64,000 nt of DNA, taken from assembly GCA_010094045.1 (NCBI GenBank), contig ML986580.1, positions 28,886-92,885 of the forward strand, written 5' to 3'. Positions 38,201 through 49,699 of this stretch are shown here, in pieces (the stretch's first letter is position 1; every line of letters starts with the position of its first letter). Source of the DNA: Lojkania enalia (Eukaryota > Ascomycota > Dothideomycetes > Pleosporales). Under the pieces are notes generated by a model. It worked only from the letters and a program-made list of their open reading frames with translations, was not told the origin of the DNA and made no database searches. The position numbers were made by a program, and so were the translations under genes.

Positions 38201-39545
38201 ATATAAAGAAGTAGAGAATAGAGGGTTATTTAAGCATAAGGAATATAACTATAAAATTATTATCGAGGATAAAAAGAAGCTAAAACCTAGTCTAATATAT
38301 AACTTAAACCGAGAATAAAGAGAAGAACTTAGAAAGTACATCTAAAAGAATTTAGTAAGAGGGTATATACGACTAAGCTAGAGTAAAATAGTATTACTAA
38401 TATTATTTATACCTAAGAAAAATAGTAAACTAAGGTTGTACGTAGACTATAAACAGCTAAATAATATAACTAAAAAAAATAGATACCTATTACCTAGGAT
38501 AATAGAACTTATAAGTTAGTTATAAGGAGCTAAGTAGTTTATAAAGTTTAATATAAGAAAAGGATACTATTAAATTCGGATAAAGAAGGGCTTTAAATAG
38601 AAAACGGTATTTAAGATAAGAAAAGGTCTCTTTAAATACCTAGTAATACTATTTAGACTTATAAATATACTAGCAACCTTTTAAGCAGTTATAAATAATA
38701 TATTAAGAGAATACTTAGATATATTTATAATAGTATACCTAGACGACGTTCTAGTCTATATAAATAGATCACTAAGAGAGTATAAAGAATACATTAGAAA
38801 AGTACTAGAAAAACTATAGGAGTATAAGTTACTTATAGCCCTAGAAAAATACGAGTTTTATAAGATAGGAATAGGATTCTTAGGGTTTTAGATATTTAGA
38901 GACGGTATTAAGATAAAATAAGAAAAGGTTAAAGTAATACTAGAATAGCTAGTATCTACTTTAGTTAAATAAGTCTAATCTTTCCTAGGCTTCGCAAATT
39001 TCTACAGGAAATTTATAAGTAGGTACTCTAGAGTAGTAGTACCCTTAATAGAGATTACTAAGAAAGAAAAAAAGTTTAAATAGTAAGAAGCACAGTAAAA
39101 AGCCTTCGAAGAACTAAAAGCTTACTTTACCTCAGCATTAATATAAAGAATACTAGACCTAGAAAAACAATTCCGAGTGAAAACAGATACTTTAAACAAA
39201 GTAATAGGCGCTTACTTAAATTAGTAAGATAAAGATAGAAAATAGAGGCCGCAAGCCTACTTTTTAAGAAAAATAAAACTAGAAGAACTTAACTATAATA
39301 TATACAATAAAAAACTGTTAGTAATAGTTAAAGCGTTAAGAGAATAGTAAGTATACCTAGTAGGAACTAAATACCTATTTAAAGTCTAGATAGATTATAA
39401 AAATCTTATATACTTTATAATAATAAAAGAACTTATAAGAAGATAAATATAATAGGTAGAACAGCTAGTAGACTACAACTTTAGAATAACATACTAGAAA
39501 GGGTTAGAAAATATAGTAGTAGACGCGCTAAGTCGTAGAGCCAAC
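38200..39545 (+). pseudogene. pol: B reverse transcriptase and RNase H
   Basis: RT (about 38210-38960) shows FIPKKNSKLRLYVDYKQLNN, then LFKYLVILFRLINILATF, then the catalytic box VYLDDVLVY at 38733-38753 with both Asp intact. RNase H (about 39090-39545) shows ELNYNIYNKKLLVIVKALRE and ends with ALSRRANY. Interrupted by TAG/TAA only. Closest in pattern to fungal chromoviruses. Confidence 0.93.
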
Positions 39546-39699
39546 TATATAACTAAAGAAAAATATAAAAGAGACGCAATCCTAAAATAGAAATCGGATA
39601 GATCTCTTATATATAACTACCTATAAGTCGCCTAAGTTATAAAACTAACTATACTAGAGTAAAACTAGTAATAGAAGTTAAGAGATATATAGATAGTAG

Positions 39700-40500
39700 A
39701 GCGATATCTAATAAGTAGTAATAAAGTAAAAGTAATTAAAAATACAACTTAGAAATAACTATATATATACCTATACGTATAAAAGTAGATAATAAAAGAA
39801 TTATATAAATCGCTAGAATAGAAGCACCTAGGAGTAGTAGAAATAGAATAAAGGCTGAGGAAGAGCTTTACTCTTACCAATACGAAAAAAGAAGTATAAG
39901 ATATACTAAACAAGTATTTAAAATGTGGAAAGAATAAGGCTATAAGGTATAAGCCTTATAAATTCTTATAGCTGTTAGAAGTACCTAAAGGACTATAAGA
40001 ATAGATTACGATCAACTTCGTAACTAAGTTACTAGAGTTAGTAGAACTAGGGTTAAGAAGAAGATGTAATACAATTATAAACGTAGTAGATTAGTTAATA
40101 AAATATATATACTTTAGACTAGTATTAGAAATAATAATAGTATCTAAACTAGTATATAAGTTGTTATATATAATATTCGCGGAGTATAGAGTTCTAAAGT
40201 ATATTACTTTAGATAGAAATAAGTTGTTTACATCTAAATACTGGTAAGGATAAATAGAGAAGATAGGAATCTAATAATAGATATTAACCAGCTTCTACCT
40301 ATAGATAGACGGTTAGATAGAATAAGTTAACTAGAATCTAGAAACGTATCTAAGGATGTATATTAATAAATAATAAGATAATTAGGTCGAATTGTTACCT
40401 ATAGTATAGATAGCCTATAATAGAACAACCTAAAATATAATAGGAACTATACTCTTTAAAACTAACTATAGACGAAAAGCTGTTACGTATTAAAAATAGA
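39700..40500 (+). pseudogene. B integrase
   Basis: DDE integrase core. The first site near 40010 reads ITINFVTKL (Asp to Asn). The second region, ITLDRNKLFTSKYW near 40204-40245, keeps its Asp. The Glu region is degraded but followed by NLETYLRMYINK. A later segment LLPIV and AYNRTT fits the end of the core. Non-functional. Confidence 0.88.
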
Positions 40501-40876
40501 ATAAGAAAGAGTCTCCAGTTCTACTAGTAGACTAGAAAGCTAGAGAAATAAAAGAAATCTATAATTAGCTTAAGGAAAAGATTTAGTTAAGAAACCTTAA
40601 AATAGTAGAATAAGCTAATAAGCTAAGGGTTAAGGGACTAACCTTTAAGAAGAGGGGTAAAGTTTTCCTGTTAACAAAAAACTTAAAGACTAAAAGGCCT
40701 ATAAAAAAGCTAGATTATAAGAGGATAGGACTATTTCTAATTAAGGAATAAGTTAAACCTATAAATTTTAAACTAAAGCTACTAGAAAATATAAAAATAC
40801 ACCTAGTATTTTATAAATTAAAACTAGAACTAGTACTAGATAATATACTACTACAAGAAACTATCGATATAAAATT

Positions 40877-41045
40877 AGAACAGGAATATAAAGTAGAATA
40901 TATACTAGTAAAGAAACGGTTCGGACGTTAGTAGAAATATCTAGTAAAGTAGGAAGGATACTTATAGGAGAAAAGTTTATAGAAACTAGTATAGAACCTA
41001 ACCAACTACGCTACGAAGTTGAAGGAGTTTTATTAGAAGGCTAGA
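40877..41045 (+). pseudogene. B chromodomain
   Basis: Reads YKVEYILVKKRFGR, then YLVK, EGYL and LTNYATKLKEFY, a typical chromodomain pattern (VEYIL...KYLVKW.GY...NL.....LKEF) with Trp codons turned to stops. This defines B as a chromovirus. Confidence 0.88.
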
Positions 41046-41056
41046 ACGATGGGTTA

Positions 41057-41665
41057 TTAAGTAGAGCCTAGTTAGGAAGTAATAGCGGCGGTAATATAGA
41101 AGGAGCCTCTTATATAGAGCCTAGGACGATAGTAGAAGGCGCCTCGGACACAGCGGACCTCCTCTCCTCTTCCTCTAACTTCTCTTACTCTTCTATCGAC
41201 TTTACCTCTCGTTTGCTAAAGTTAAAACTATACTCCTCTAAAGAATAAACACGCTTCTTAGCATGTTTTAAATAAGAAAGAACCGCCTGACAGCAACGTG
41301 CGGATTCCTCTAGGTGATAAATCCCCTCTTCTTTAATAGCTACGAAATTTTAATAGGTAGAGGTAGACTTCTTATAGGCCTTTAATATATTTGCTAGGAA
41401 ACGGCGAAGGACACCCTCGGTTAGAGAAAGATTACAGGATAAACCCTAAGAAAGATACTCTCTATATATAGAAGAAAGAGTAGTATTATTATAGTAGTTG
41501 CGGTTTGCAGACTAATAGTTTAAATAATAGTAAGGCGGATCTATTACAACGCCTAGTAAAAGAATTAAGAAACTAGTATAGTAATTATAGGCGGAAGTAT
41601 TCTCGCGTTAAACTTTTAGTATAGTAGAAAGGGAAAAAGAAGAAGAACCGGGCTATACTCGCGAG
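41057..41665 (-). pseudogene. B antisense frame
   Basis: About 200 codons on the minus strand, opposite to pol, with only about six in-frame stops, all TAA or TAG at probable Gln. From its N-terminal side I read GVVIDPPYYYLNY, SSIYREYLS, LTEGVLRRFLANILKAYKK, VAIKEEGIYHLEESARCCQA and LEEYSFNFSKREVKSIEE, then a Glu-rich run with EEEERR. Composition suggests helices and a charged tail. No signal peptide or membrane segment. It lies between the chromodomain and the polypurine tract. No known family recognised with certainty; it is likely to be a genuine lost gene of the element. Confidence 0.7.
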
Positions 41666-41848
41666 TCGAGTAGGACCTACTAGAATATATAAAGTACCAA
41701 CCCTAGAATAGGAAAATATAGACGCGGTCTTATAGTATACCTATACTAAGTATATTAGAAGCTAAGATAAGCTGCTAATAATAGTAGAATACTACACCTA
41801 GATAGAATAGGTAAAATAATAGATTAGAGAGCTTTAGGACGAATCTAT

Positions 41849-41863
41849 AAAGGGGGGAGTAGG
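41849..41863 (+). promoter_or_regulatory. B polypurine tract
   Basis: AAAGGGGGGAGTAGG immediately before the 3' LTR. Confidence 0.92.
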
Positions 41864-42403
41864 TGTTATAAATATAGAATGCTAAGAGGCACCGCTTCTA
41901 TAGCTAGGGCTTAATCTAATATTAGCTATTAGGAAGGTTGACTCGGACGAGGATTAATAAAGTAATAACAGGTAGAAGTATATTAGGAACTAGTTATTAA
42001 ATAGTAAGTAGTAGGACTGCAGAAACTGGGGAGATAATTAGTTAGATAATAAAGTATAGTATAACCTATATACGTGACTATAGCAGAAGTATTAGGTATA
42101 GTAGGACGAACCTGATAGACCTAATAGACCTAATAAGCTAGGCTTAGCAGTCTTAGACTCGGCTATATAAGATAGAAGATTCTCTTACTAAGATTAAATC
42201 CTTTATAGTTATTCTCGCAGATTTATCTCGTTACTCTGTTAGACTTCTAAATATACTTGTTATATTCGAAGAACCGGCGAACCTAATACTCTCTCTTTAC
42301 TAAAGCTACTACCTCTAACCAACCTAATATAAATAAGACCCCAGTATATATACGACTGCAACAGCGGTCGTTATATATACTAGCGGTATATAGGTTAGTA
42401 ACA
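41864..42403 (+). repeat. B 3' LTR
   Basis: 540 bp, TGTTATAAATA start and GTAACA end, intact TG...CA. Followed by the target duplication CTCTA. Confidence 0.96.
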
Positions 42404-42408
42404 CTCTA

Positions 42409-43470
42409 CTATTAAAATAGATAAACTATTTAAGTACTTTTAAACTCTTAATTAAATATATATAGATTAAAACTTAAATTTAATAGAATTACTTAATATT
42501 TTTAACTTTTAAAAAGTATTTTTAACTATAAAAAGTATTAGTATATATAGTTAAACTTTAAACTTTAATAGTATTATATCTAGATTAAATAGAACTAGAC
42601 TAGTACTTTAAAAGCTATTTAAGATTCTACTCTTTATAATTACTATATTAAAAGCTACTTTAAAATAGGATAAGAACTTAATTTTCGTAATATAGTTAAT
42701 ATAACTATATATTAACTACTTAACTTAGCACTTATATATAGTCTTTAAAGGTAAAAAACAACCTATATTTAATAGCTATAATAGGTATAATAAATATAGA
42801 GGTATATAAAAAGTAATAATATTCTTTTTCTTATAGAGTTACCTAAATTTAAGTAAGTTATAACTTTTATAACTATTAAAAATTAGCAATTAATATATAT
42901 TAATAATATAATTCTTTTTATATATATTAAAATACTTTAACTACTTAATATTAATATTATTTATTATCTAGCTGTTATTAGGAACCTATATAGTTTAGGT
43001 TAGTAGAATATTATCTTCTTTATACTATATAGAAAGTTAGTAGATACTTGTAAAGATAATTAAAAATAGTATTATCTATCCTATTATATTAATACTCTAG
43101 ATAACTATAGTCTACTTATAATTATCTAGCTAGAGCTACTTTAGTTAATTCTATCTTTTAGAGCTAGTAACTATTACTTCTATTAATATTATATCTATTA
43201 TAAAGCTTAATTTATTAAAATTATATATATTTTTATTAATAATACTATATTTAGCCTTTATATTCTATATAAGATAGAACTAGCCTCTTATAACCTTAAA
43301 ATATTTATATTTAGCTTTTAAATAGTTATATTTTTAATTAAATTTAACTTTAAATTTAGATATATATTTAATAAAATTCTCTATCTAGTTCTTTCTAATC
43401 TAACTAGTAGAATATATAGTTAAAAGTAAATTAGCTATATTTTAAATAGTAGTAAGTTATAATAGAAATT
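42409..43470 (-). pseudogene. P2b transposase, DDE and N-terminal part
   Basis: Continuation of P2b beyond B: on the minus strand it aligns with about 44290-45340 of P2a, covering the HTH and DDE domains. It is more damaged than P2a. The alignment ends abruptly at about 43470 against the first base of the E duplication unit. Confidence 0.82.
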
Positions 43471-43935
43471 CTATTCGATATAAAGAGATAAATTAGACCT
43501 AATTTATAATAGATTAAGTATAGTACTATAGTACTATATATAAAATAGGTTATTAAAAAGGGCGATTTATTTAACTATTACCCCTCTAATTTATTTATAA
43601 CTAGTACTTTAACTATAATACTTTATATATAAAAACTATTTAGTAGAATCTATTTATTCTATTTATATTACTATATTATTATACTCGTACTAGTATAGAA
43701 CTATAATAAAGCTAAAAAGATATAATTCTACTAGAATATATAGACGCTTAAACTAAGGGTATAATACTATATCTATAGTAGAAAGACTTATATATAAGTA
43801 AGTAGAATAATACTATTACTAGAGGATATTAAGAACTATCTCTATTATTTATCTAAATACTATATTCTAATATATAAAAAATATATAACTATTATATTAA
43901 ATATTAATATATATTTATAGTACTATTATAGTATA

Positions 43936-43996
43936 ATATATAGTATAAGCGAGCTGATTACCTAAGTAAGCTAATTATAATACTAAAACTCTACTA
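43936..43996. repeat. P2a left inverted repeat
   Basis: 61 bp starting ATATATAGTATAAGCGAGCT; contains the palindromic core TTACCTAAGTAA. Pairs with 45747-45807. Confidence 0.93.
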
Positions 43997-44219
43997 ATAT
44001 TATAATAATTATACTTTATAATATTATATTATAACTAATAACTGTAGAATTAATTTAGAAAGAAGCTAGAATATAGTTTATACTCTAAGCTCTTTAATAA
44101 GATATAATACTAACTATACATCGTATTATATTAATTTATAATATTTCCTAAAGTATATTTAGTATATAAAAGTAAAAAATAGTTTTATAATACAATTACT
44201 AGCCTAATTTAATAAAGTT

Positions 44220-45745
44220 TAGTAAGATTAAAGAGTAGGTAATTATTTAGTATATACTAGATCTAGATATAAGAAGATTTCTACTATAACTTACTACTAT
44301 TTAAGATATAGCTAATTTACTACTAGTTATATACTCTACTAGCTAAGTTAAAAAGAACTAGGTAGAGAATTTTATTAAATATATACTTAAGCTTAAGATT
44401 AAATTTAATTAAAAATATAACTATTTAAAAGCTAAATATAAAGATCTTAAAGTTATAAGAGGCTAGTTCTATCTTATATAGAATATAAAAGTTAAGTATA
44501 GTATTATTAATAAAAATATATACAACTTTAATAATTTAAACTTTATAATAGGTATAATATTAATAGAAATAGTAGTTACTAGCTCTAAGAGACAGAATTA
44601 ACTAAAGTAGCTCTAGCTAGGTAATTATAAGTAAACTATAGTTATCTAGGGTATTAATATAATAGGATAAGTAATACTATCTTTTATTATCTTTATAAGT
44701 ATCTACTACCTCTCTATATAATATAAAGAAGATAATATTCTACTAACCTAGGCTATATAAGTTACTAATAACAGCTGGACGATAAATAATATTAGTATTA
44801 AGTAGTTAAAGTACTTTAATATATATATAAAGGATCGTACTATTAGTATATATTAATTACTAATTCTTAATAGTTATAAGAGTTATAACTTCCTTAAATT
44901 TAGGCAGCTCTATAAGAAAAAGAATATTATTACTTTCTATATACCTCTATATTTATTATATCTACTATAACTACTAGATATAGGTTATTTTTTACTTTTA
45001 AAAACTATATATAAGTATTAAGTTAAGTAGCTAATATATAGTTATATTAACTATATTATAAAAATTAAGTTCTTATTCTACTTTAAAGTAGCTTTTAATA
45101 TAGTAATTATAAAGAGTAATATCCTAAATAACTTTTAAAGTCTTAGTCTAGTTCTATTTAACCTAAATATAGTACTATTAAAATTTAAAGTTTAACTATA
45201 TATACTAATACTTTCTATAATTAAAAATACCCCTTAAAAGTTAAAAATACTAAGTAATTCTATTAAATTTAGATCTTAATCTATATACATTTAATTAAAA
45301 GTTTAAAAGTACCTAAATAATTTATCTACTTTAATAGTAGAAGTATTTAAATAGTTTATAAAGAATACTACGTATATAATATATAAAAATATACTATTAT
45401 ATACTTAGATTACTAAGTCTTAAGTAGCTAATAAAGCTGCTATATAACGTTAATTATATAAAAGAAAGTATATATAAAAGAAAGGTAATCTAATAATTAA
45501 AAAAGGCATTTAATTAACTACTCTCAAAGAGTTTAGCACTTATATTAATAGAAAGAAAGGTAGAAAGAAGGCGTATATTAATAGAGGCTAGCTGACTTAA
45601 AGGTACTATAGATAGTATAGTAAAGCTAAGTATAACTCGCGGACGTATAAAAATAATACTATAAATATAGAAGAATAGACTACTATATTATATAGTATAA
45701 TAGAATATAAGAAAGTATAATATTTTATAAAAAGTAGTTGCGATT
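44220..45745 (+). pseudogene. P2a transposase
   Basis: A pogo/Fot1 transposase frame on the plus strand. The catalytic core contains YNFNKF (first Asp to Asn, near 44524), IKDRTISIY, then LLILNSYKSYN near 44870-44895 (second Asp to Asn; LDGHESH in relatives), followed by YKKKNIITFYIPLYLLYLL and LLDIGYF. The C-terminal tail ends close to the right inverted repeat. Collinear with the P1 transposase but clearly divergent. Confidence 0.88.
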
Positions 45746-45746
45746 T

Positions 45747-45807
45747 TAGTATAGTCTTAATATTATAATCAGCTTACTTAGGTAATTAGCTCGCTTATAC
45801 TATATAT
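45747..45807. repeat. P2a right inverted repeat
   Basis: Reverse complement of 43936-43996 with a few transitions. Confidence 0.93.
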
Positions 45808-45957
45808 TAATAATAGAGTAGAGGAGGGTAATTATTAAATATATTTATTAGTAGCTAATTAGACTAGTAAAAGATATCTAACTACCTATTCTATTTAAGT
45901 AACTAATACTAGAATTAGAAAAGCTACTAAATAGATTCTAATATAAGTAATTTAGAT

Positions 45958-46082
45958 ACTATATTACTACTAATATTAATATACTATATTACTACTAATA
46001 TTAATATACTATATTACTACTAATATTAATATACTATATTACTACTAATATTAATATACTATATTACTACTAATATTAATAT
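45958..46082. repeat. Perfect 5 x 25-bp minisatellite
   Basis: Five identical 25-bp units (ACTATATTACTACTAATATT plus AATAT) in direct tandem with no spacers. D2 has one unit at the same place (47215-47240). Perfect identity inside RIP-scrambled DNA suggests expansion after the mutations. It lies within the E N-terminal frame; 25 is not a multiple of three, so each unit shifts the frame. Confidence 0.95.
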
Positions 46083-46599
46083 ACGATATATATATCTAAA
46101 AAAGAAGTATAAGTAGATATAAATAGATAATAAAAGTAAACTCTATTAGAAGGTTAAAGTATAAATATTCTTTTAAGCTAGCAGGCTATAATAATATTTT
46201 ATTATTAATATAGGTAGCTATAATTATAAGCTAGCTATTTTCTATATAGAGGCTAATATTATATATAATTAGTTAGCTAGGTTTAAACTTATAAAGTAAA
46301 GAGAAGAAGAAAAAGTATAGGTTATAAATATAGAAGTAGTAAAAACTAATAAAACTAGATAGTTTAAGTAGATAGGGTAGTTAAAGTATTTAGTAAAGTA
46401 GAATTAAGTATATCTTATATATTAGATCTAACTATCTAACTAAAGTAAGATAAAATTTTAATAGATAGTAAAATTAGTTAAATTATTAGTTAAGTAAAAT
46501 ATTAGAGGGTTATTATTACTTATATAAAAAATAAGATAGTAACTTAAGAGTACTTAATAATATAAAGTAGATAGGTATCTACTTATTTAACTATAGAAC

Positions 46600-47756
46600 C
46601 CTATCTAATATAAAGTAATAAATTAGGCCTAATTTATAATAGATTAGATATAGTACTATAATACTATACCTAAAATAGGTTGTTAAAAGGGGGTAATTTA
46701 TCTAACTATTACCCCTCTAATTTATTTATAACTAGTACTTTAACTATAATACTTTATATATAAAAACTATTTAGTAGAGTCTATTTATTCTACTTATAAT
46801 ACTATATTATCGTACCCGTACTAGTATAGAGCTATAATAAGGCTAGAAGAATATAGTTCTACTAGAATATATAAATACTTAAACTGAGGGTATAATACTA
46901 TATTTATAGTAGAAAGACCTGTATATAAGTAAGTAGAATAGTACTATTACTAGAGGATATTAAAAACTATCTCTACTATCTACCTAAATACTATATTCTA
47001 ATATATAAAGAATACGCAACTACTATATTAAATATTAATATATATCTATAGTACTATTATAGTATAATAATAGAATAGAGGAGGATAATTATTAAATATA
47101 CTTATTAGTAGCTAATTAAACTAGTAAAGAACGTTTAACTACCTATACTATTTAGGTAACTAATACTAGAATTAGAAAAGCTGTTAAATAAATTCTAGTA
47201 TAAGTAATTTAGATACTATATTACTACTAATATTAATATACTATATATATATCTGAAAAAGAAGTATAAGTAGATATAAATAGATAATAAAAATAAGTTC
47301 TATTAAAAGGTTAAGATATAGATATTCTTTTAAACTAATAGGCTATAATAATATTTTATTATTAATATAGGCAGCTATAACTATAAACTAGCTATTTTCT
47401 ATATAAAGGCCGATATTATATATAATTAATTAGCTAGGTTTAAGCTTATAAAGTAGAAAAAAGAAAAGAAAGTATAGGTTATAGATATAGAGGTAGTAAA
47501 GACTAATAAAACCGGATAGTTTAAATAGATGGGGTAGCTAGAATATCTAGTAAAGTAGAATCGAGTATATCTTATATATTAAATTTAGCTACTTAACTAA
47601 AATAAAATAAAACTTTAGTAGACGGTAAAACTAGTTAAACTATTAGTTAAGTAGAGTATTAGAGGGTTATTATTACTTATATAAGAGATAAGATAGTAGT
47701 TTAAAAGTACTTAGTAATATAAGGTAGATAGATATCTACTTACTTAACTATAGAAC
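46600..47756 (+). repeat. E tandem unit D2
   Basis: Second copy of the duplicated E 5' region (1,156 bp), directly abutting D1 and continuous with the rest of the helicase frame at 47757. It contains the empty site of P2a and a single 25-bp minisatellite unit. RIP recognises direct duplications, so this duplication alone could have triggered mutation. Confidence 0.9.
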
Positions 47757-49699
47757 TTTAAGAATTAGGCGGTGTACGCTAGTTATATTATTAAGTTTAT
47801 CTACTACTTTCTCTATATTATTACTAATAAAGAAGCTTAAGCTATATAGTTTAACTATAGTAGTAATAGTAATAATAGTAATAATAATAGTATAGTATTA
47901 GATAATAGTATAAGTTCTAGGTCTAATAGAGCTAGAAGTAGTACTAATAGTAATAATAATAGTAATAGCAGCTCCTATTATAAATACTATAGAAAGAAAG
48001 AAATAGATTAGATAGAAGATATATATAAGCTATTCTATTAGTAAAGTAAATAGAAGAAACTAGTAATAGTACTATAGGTTATATTAGATAAGAATAGTAA
48101 GAATATTTAGTTTAAAATACTACTAAATATACTTATATTATTTATTTTTTAATCGATAGATAATTAGCTATTTAATAGTAGACTTATCTATTTTCTTACT
48201 ATACTAGGGATTAATACTAAAATAAACTACTTATATATAGTAAAAAACTACTTATATATACTAGTTAGTATAGTATATTATATACGCGTACTAAATATAG
48301 AGAAGCTACTTTTAATAGTAGAATATAACGAGTAAATAGACGAGAACTAAAAGTATTTTCTACTTATATAGTAGAAGTTTCTAGCTAATAAATCGTTAAA
48401 TCTAATAAGATAATTAGCTTACTAGTATATAAGAAGTTTATTATACTAATAGCTAATAATTTAGATAATACTTACTAGTTAAAAAATAAGAAGACGTTCT
48501 ATTTTAATAGCTAGCTGATCTATATTAGCTAGTTTTATAAAATAGCGTAGAATATAGTAGTTAAGATAGAGGAGATACTCTAGTAAGAGCTGTATTAGAC
48601 AGCTAGAGCTAAAGACTAGTTTACTATCTAGCTAGAATAGCTTATTAATAATATTATATTTATATAGTAGGGTATATCTTTTATTTATTATTATAATAAT
48701 CGGCTTAATAATAGGCTTAAGTAGATACTTACTTAAGCTGGATAAATAGAAGCTAGTTAGCAGCTATAGTTAAGAGATAGCTTATAAAGTAAGTAATAGG
48801 TAAAGTAGTATTTATAATAGGTAGATTACTTTTTAAAACTATTAATAGTTAATATATATATAATTTTAAAGTAGTTTAGATAAGAATTAGAAATTATAAT
48901 AATATAGTATTATAATAGAGTATTATAGAACTATAATATCTTTATAGTAGATAGGTAGATTATAATAGTAGTCTACTATTATAAATTACAATTCTAGTAG
49001 AATAAGCTAAAAGTAGTACTATACTTTCTACTACTATAGTTAAAGTAGATAATAGTAGTATATTTAGCTTATATATAGCTATTTTAGGAGTATCTAAATA
49101 TTAAAGTACTTAGTAGTAGTTTTAGTAACTATATATAAGTAGATTAATATAAGCTATAAAAAATAAACTAACTAATATATATACTTAAGTATAAGACTAA
49201 TAAATAAATAGATATTAAGCTATATATACTAAACTACTAATATATAGCTATTAATATTAGTAGAAAAGTAGTTAGAGAGTCGTTTAGTAAAAGATATTAG
49301 AATAAAATAAGAGAAGTTAAAGAAGCTAAAGTAGATAAAAAGAAAAAGAGTATACTAGAATTATAGAGTATATAGATAATATAAATAGGGATTAAAAACT
49401 ATAATATACTAATTAATATTATTAAGTATCTTAATATACGCTTAATTAAAGTATTTTCGCTGCTTAATATACTATAGTATTACTTCTTAGAGCTTAACAG
49501 GGGTAAAGAGATACAAGAGGTAAGGTAGATAGATAGTTAAAGCTAGACTAAGATAAAAAAGTAGTAGTAGTATAATAATAATAGCAAAGAATCTATAATA
49601 TAAGAAAAGAAGGTATAGACTTAAAGTAGAAGAGAGGAAAGGCTTTAAAAAGTAATATAGTAGATACTTAAGTAAAAAGAGGTTAGCTTCTATTTAGCT

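Larger units (their letters stand above)
34928..42403 (+). mobile_element. Chromovirus B (plus, complete)
   Basis: B is a 7,476-bp Ty3/Gypsy chromovirus with two 540-bp LTRs (34928-35467 and 41864-42403) and a perfect 5-bp target duplication CTCTA (34923-34927 and 42404-42408) inside P2b. Order: gag with zinc knuckle, unassigned 1.2-kb linker, protease, RT, RNase H, integrase, chromodomain, an antisense frame, polypurine tract. It keeps more CA/TG and G+C than its host. LTR differences that I compared are all transitions (C/T or G/A), which points to RIP rather than ordinary drift. Confidence 0.96.
34458..43470 (-). mobile_element. P2b, pogo-type transposon split by B
   Basis: A minus-strand copy of the P2 family. 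One inverted repeat is present at 34458 (preceded by TA at 34456-34457). The element is interrupted at 34927/42404 by B and resumes at 42409. Its 5' end is missing: homology to P2a stops at about 43470, where the helicase element E begins. About 350 bp and one inverted repeat are therefore lost at this junction. Confidence 0.88.
43936..45807 (+). mobile_element. P2a, pogo-type DNA transposon (complete)
   Basis: A 1,872-bp element with 61-bp inverted repeats and TA target duplication (43934-43935 and 45808-45809). The empty site is preserved in D2 near 47065, where the flanks join across one TA. Same superfamily as P1 but a different family, with unrelated inverted-repeat sequence and more RIP damage. 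Confidence 0.94.
43471..46599 (+). repeat. E tandem unit D1 (split by P2a)
   Basis: First copy of a tandem duplication of the E 5' region: 43471-43935 plus 45810-46599, about 1,255 bp without P2a. It contains untranslated leader and the DUF3505-type N-terminus. It differs in length from D2 by about 100 bp, which is accounted for by four extra 25-bp minisatellite units. Confidence 0.88.

Noticed and set aside
45958..46082. Regular direct repeats as a CRISPR array
   Set aside because: The 25-bp units are contiguous without spacers, and the context is eukaryotic. It is a minisatellite.
43471..47756. D1 and D2 as the two LTRs of an element
   Set aside because: They abut directly with no internal region, encode a protein N-terminus continuous with the helicase, and lack polypurine tract or TG...CA ends. 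A tandem duplication is simpler.
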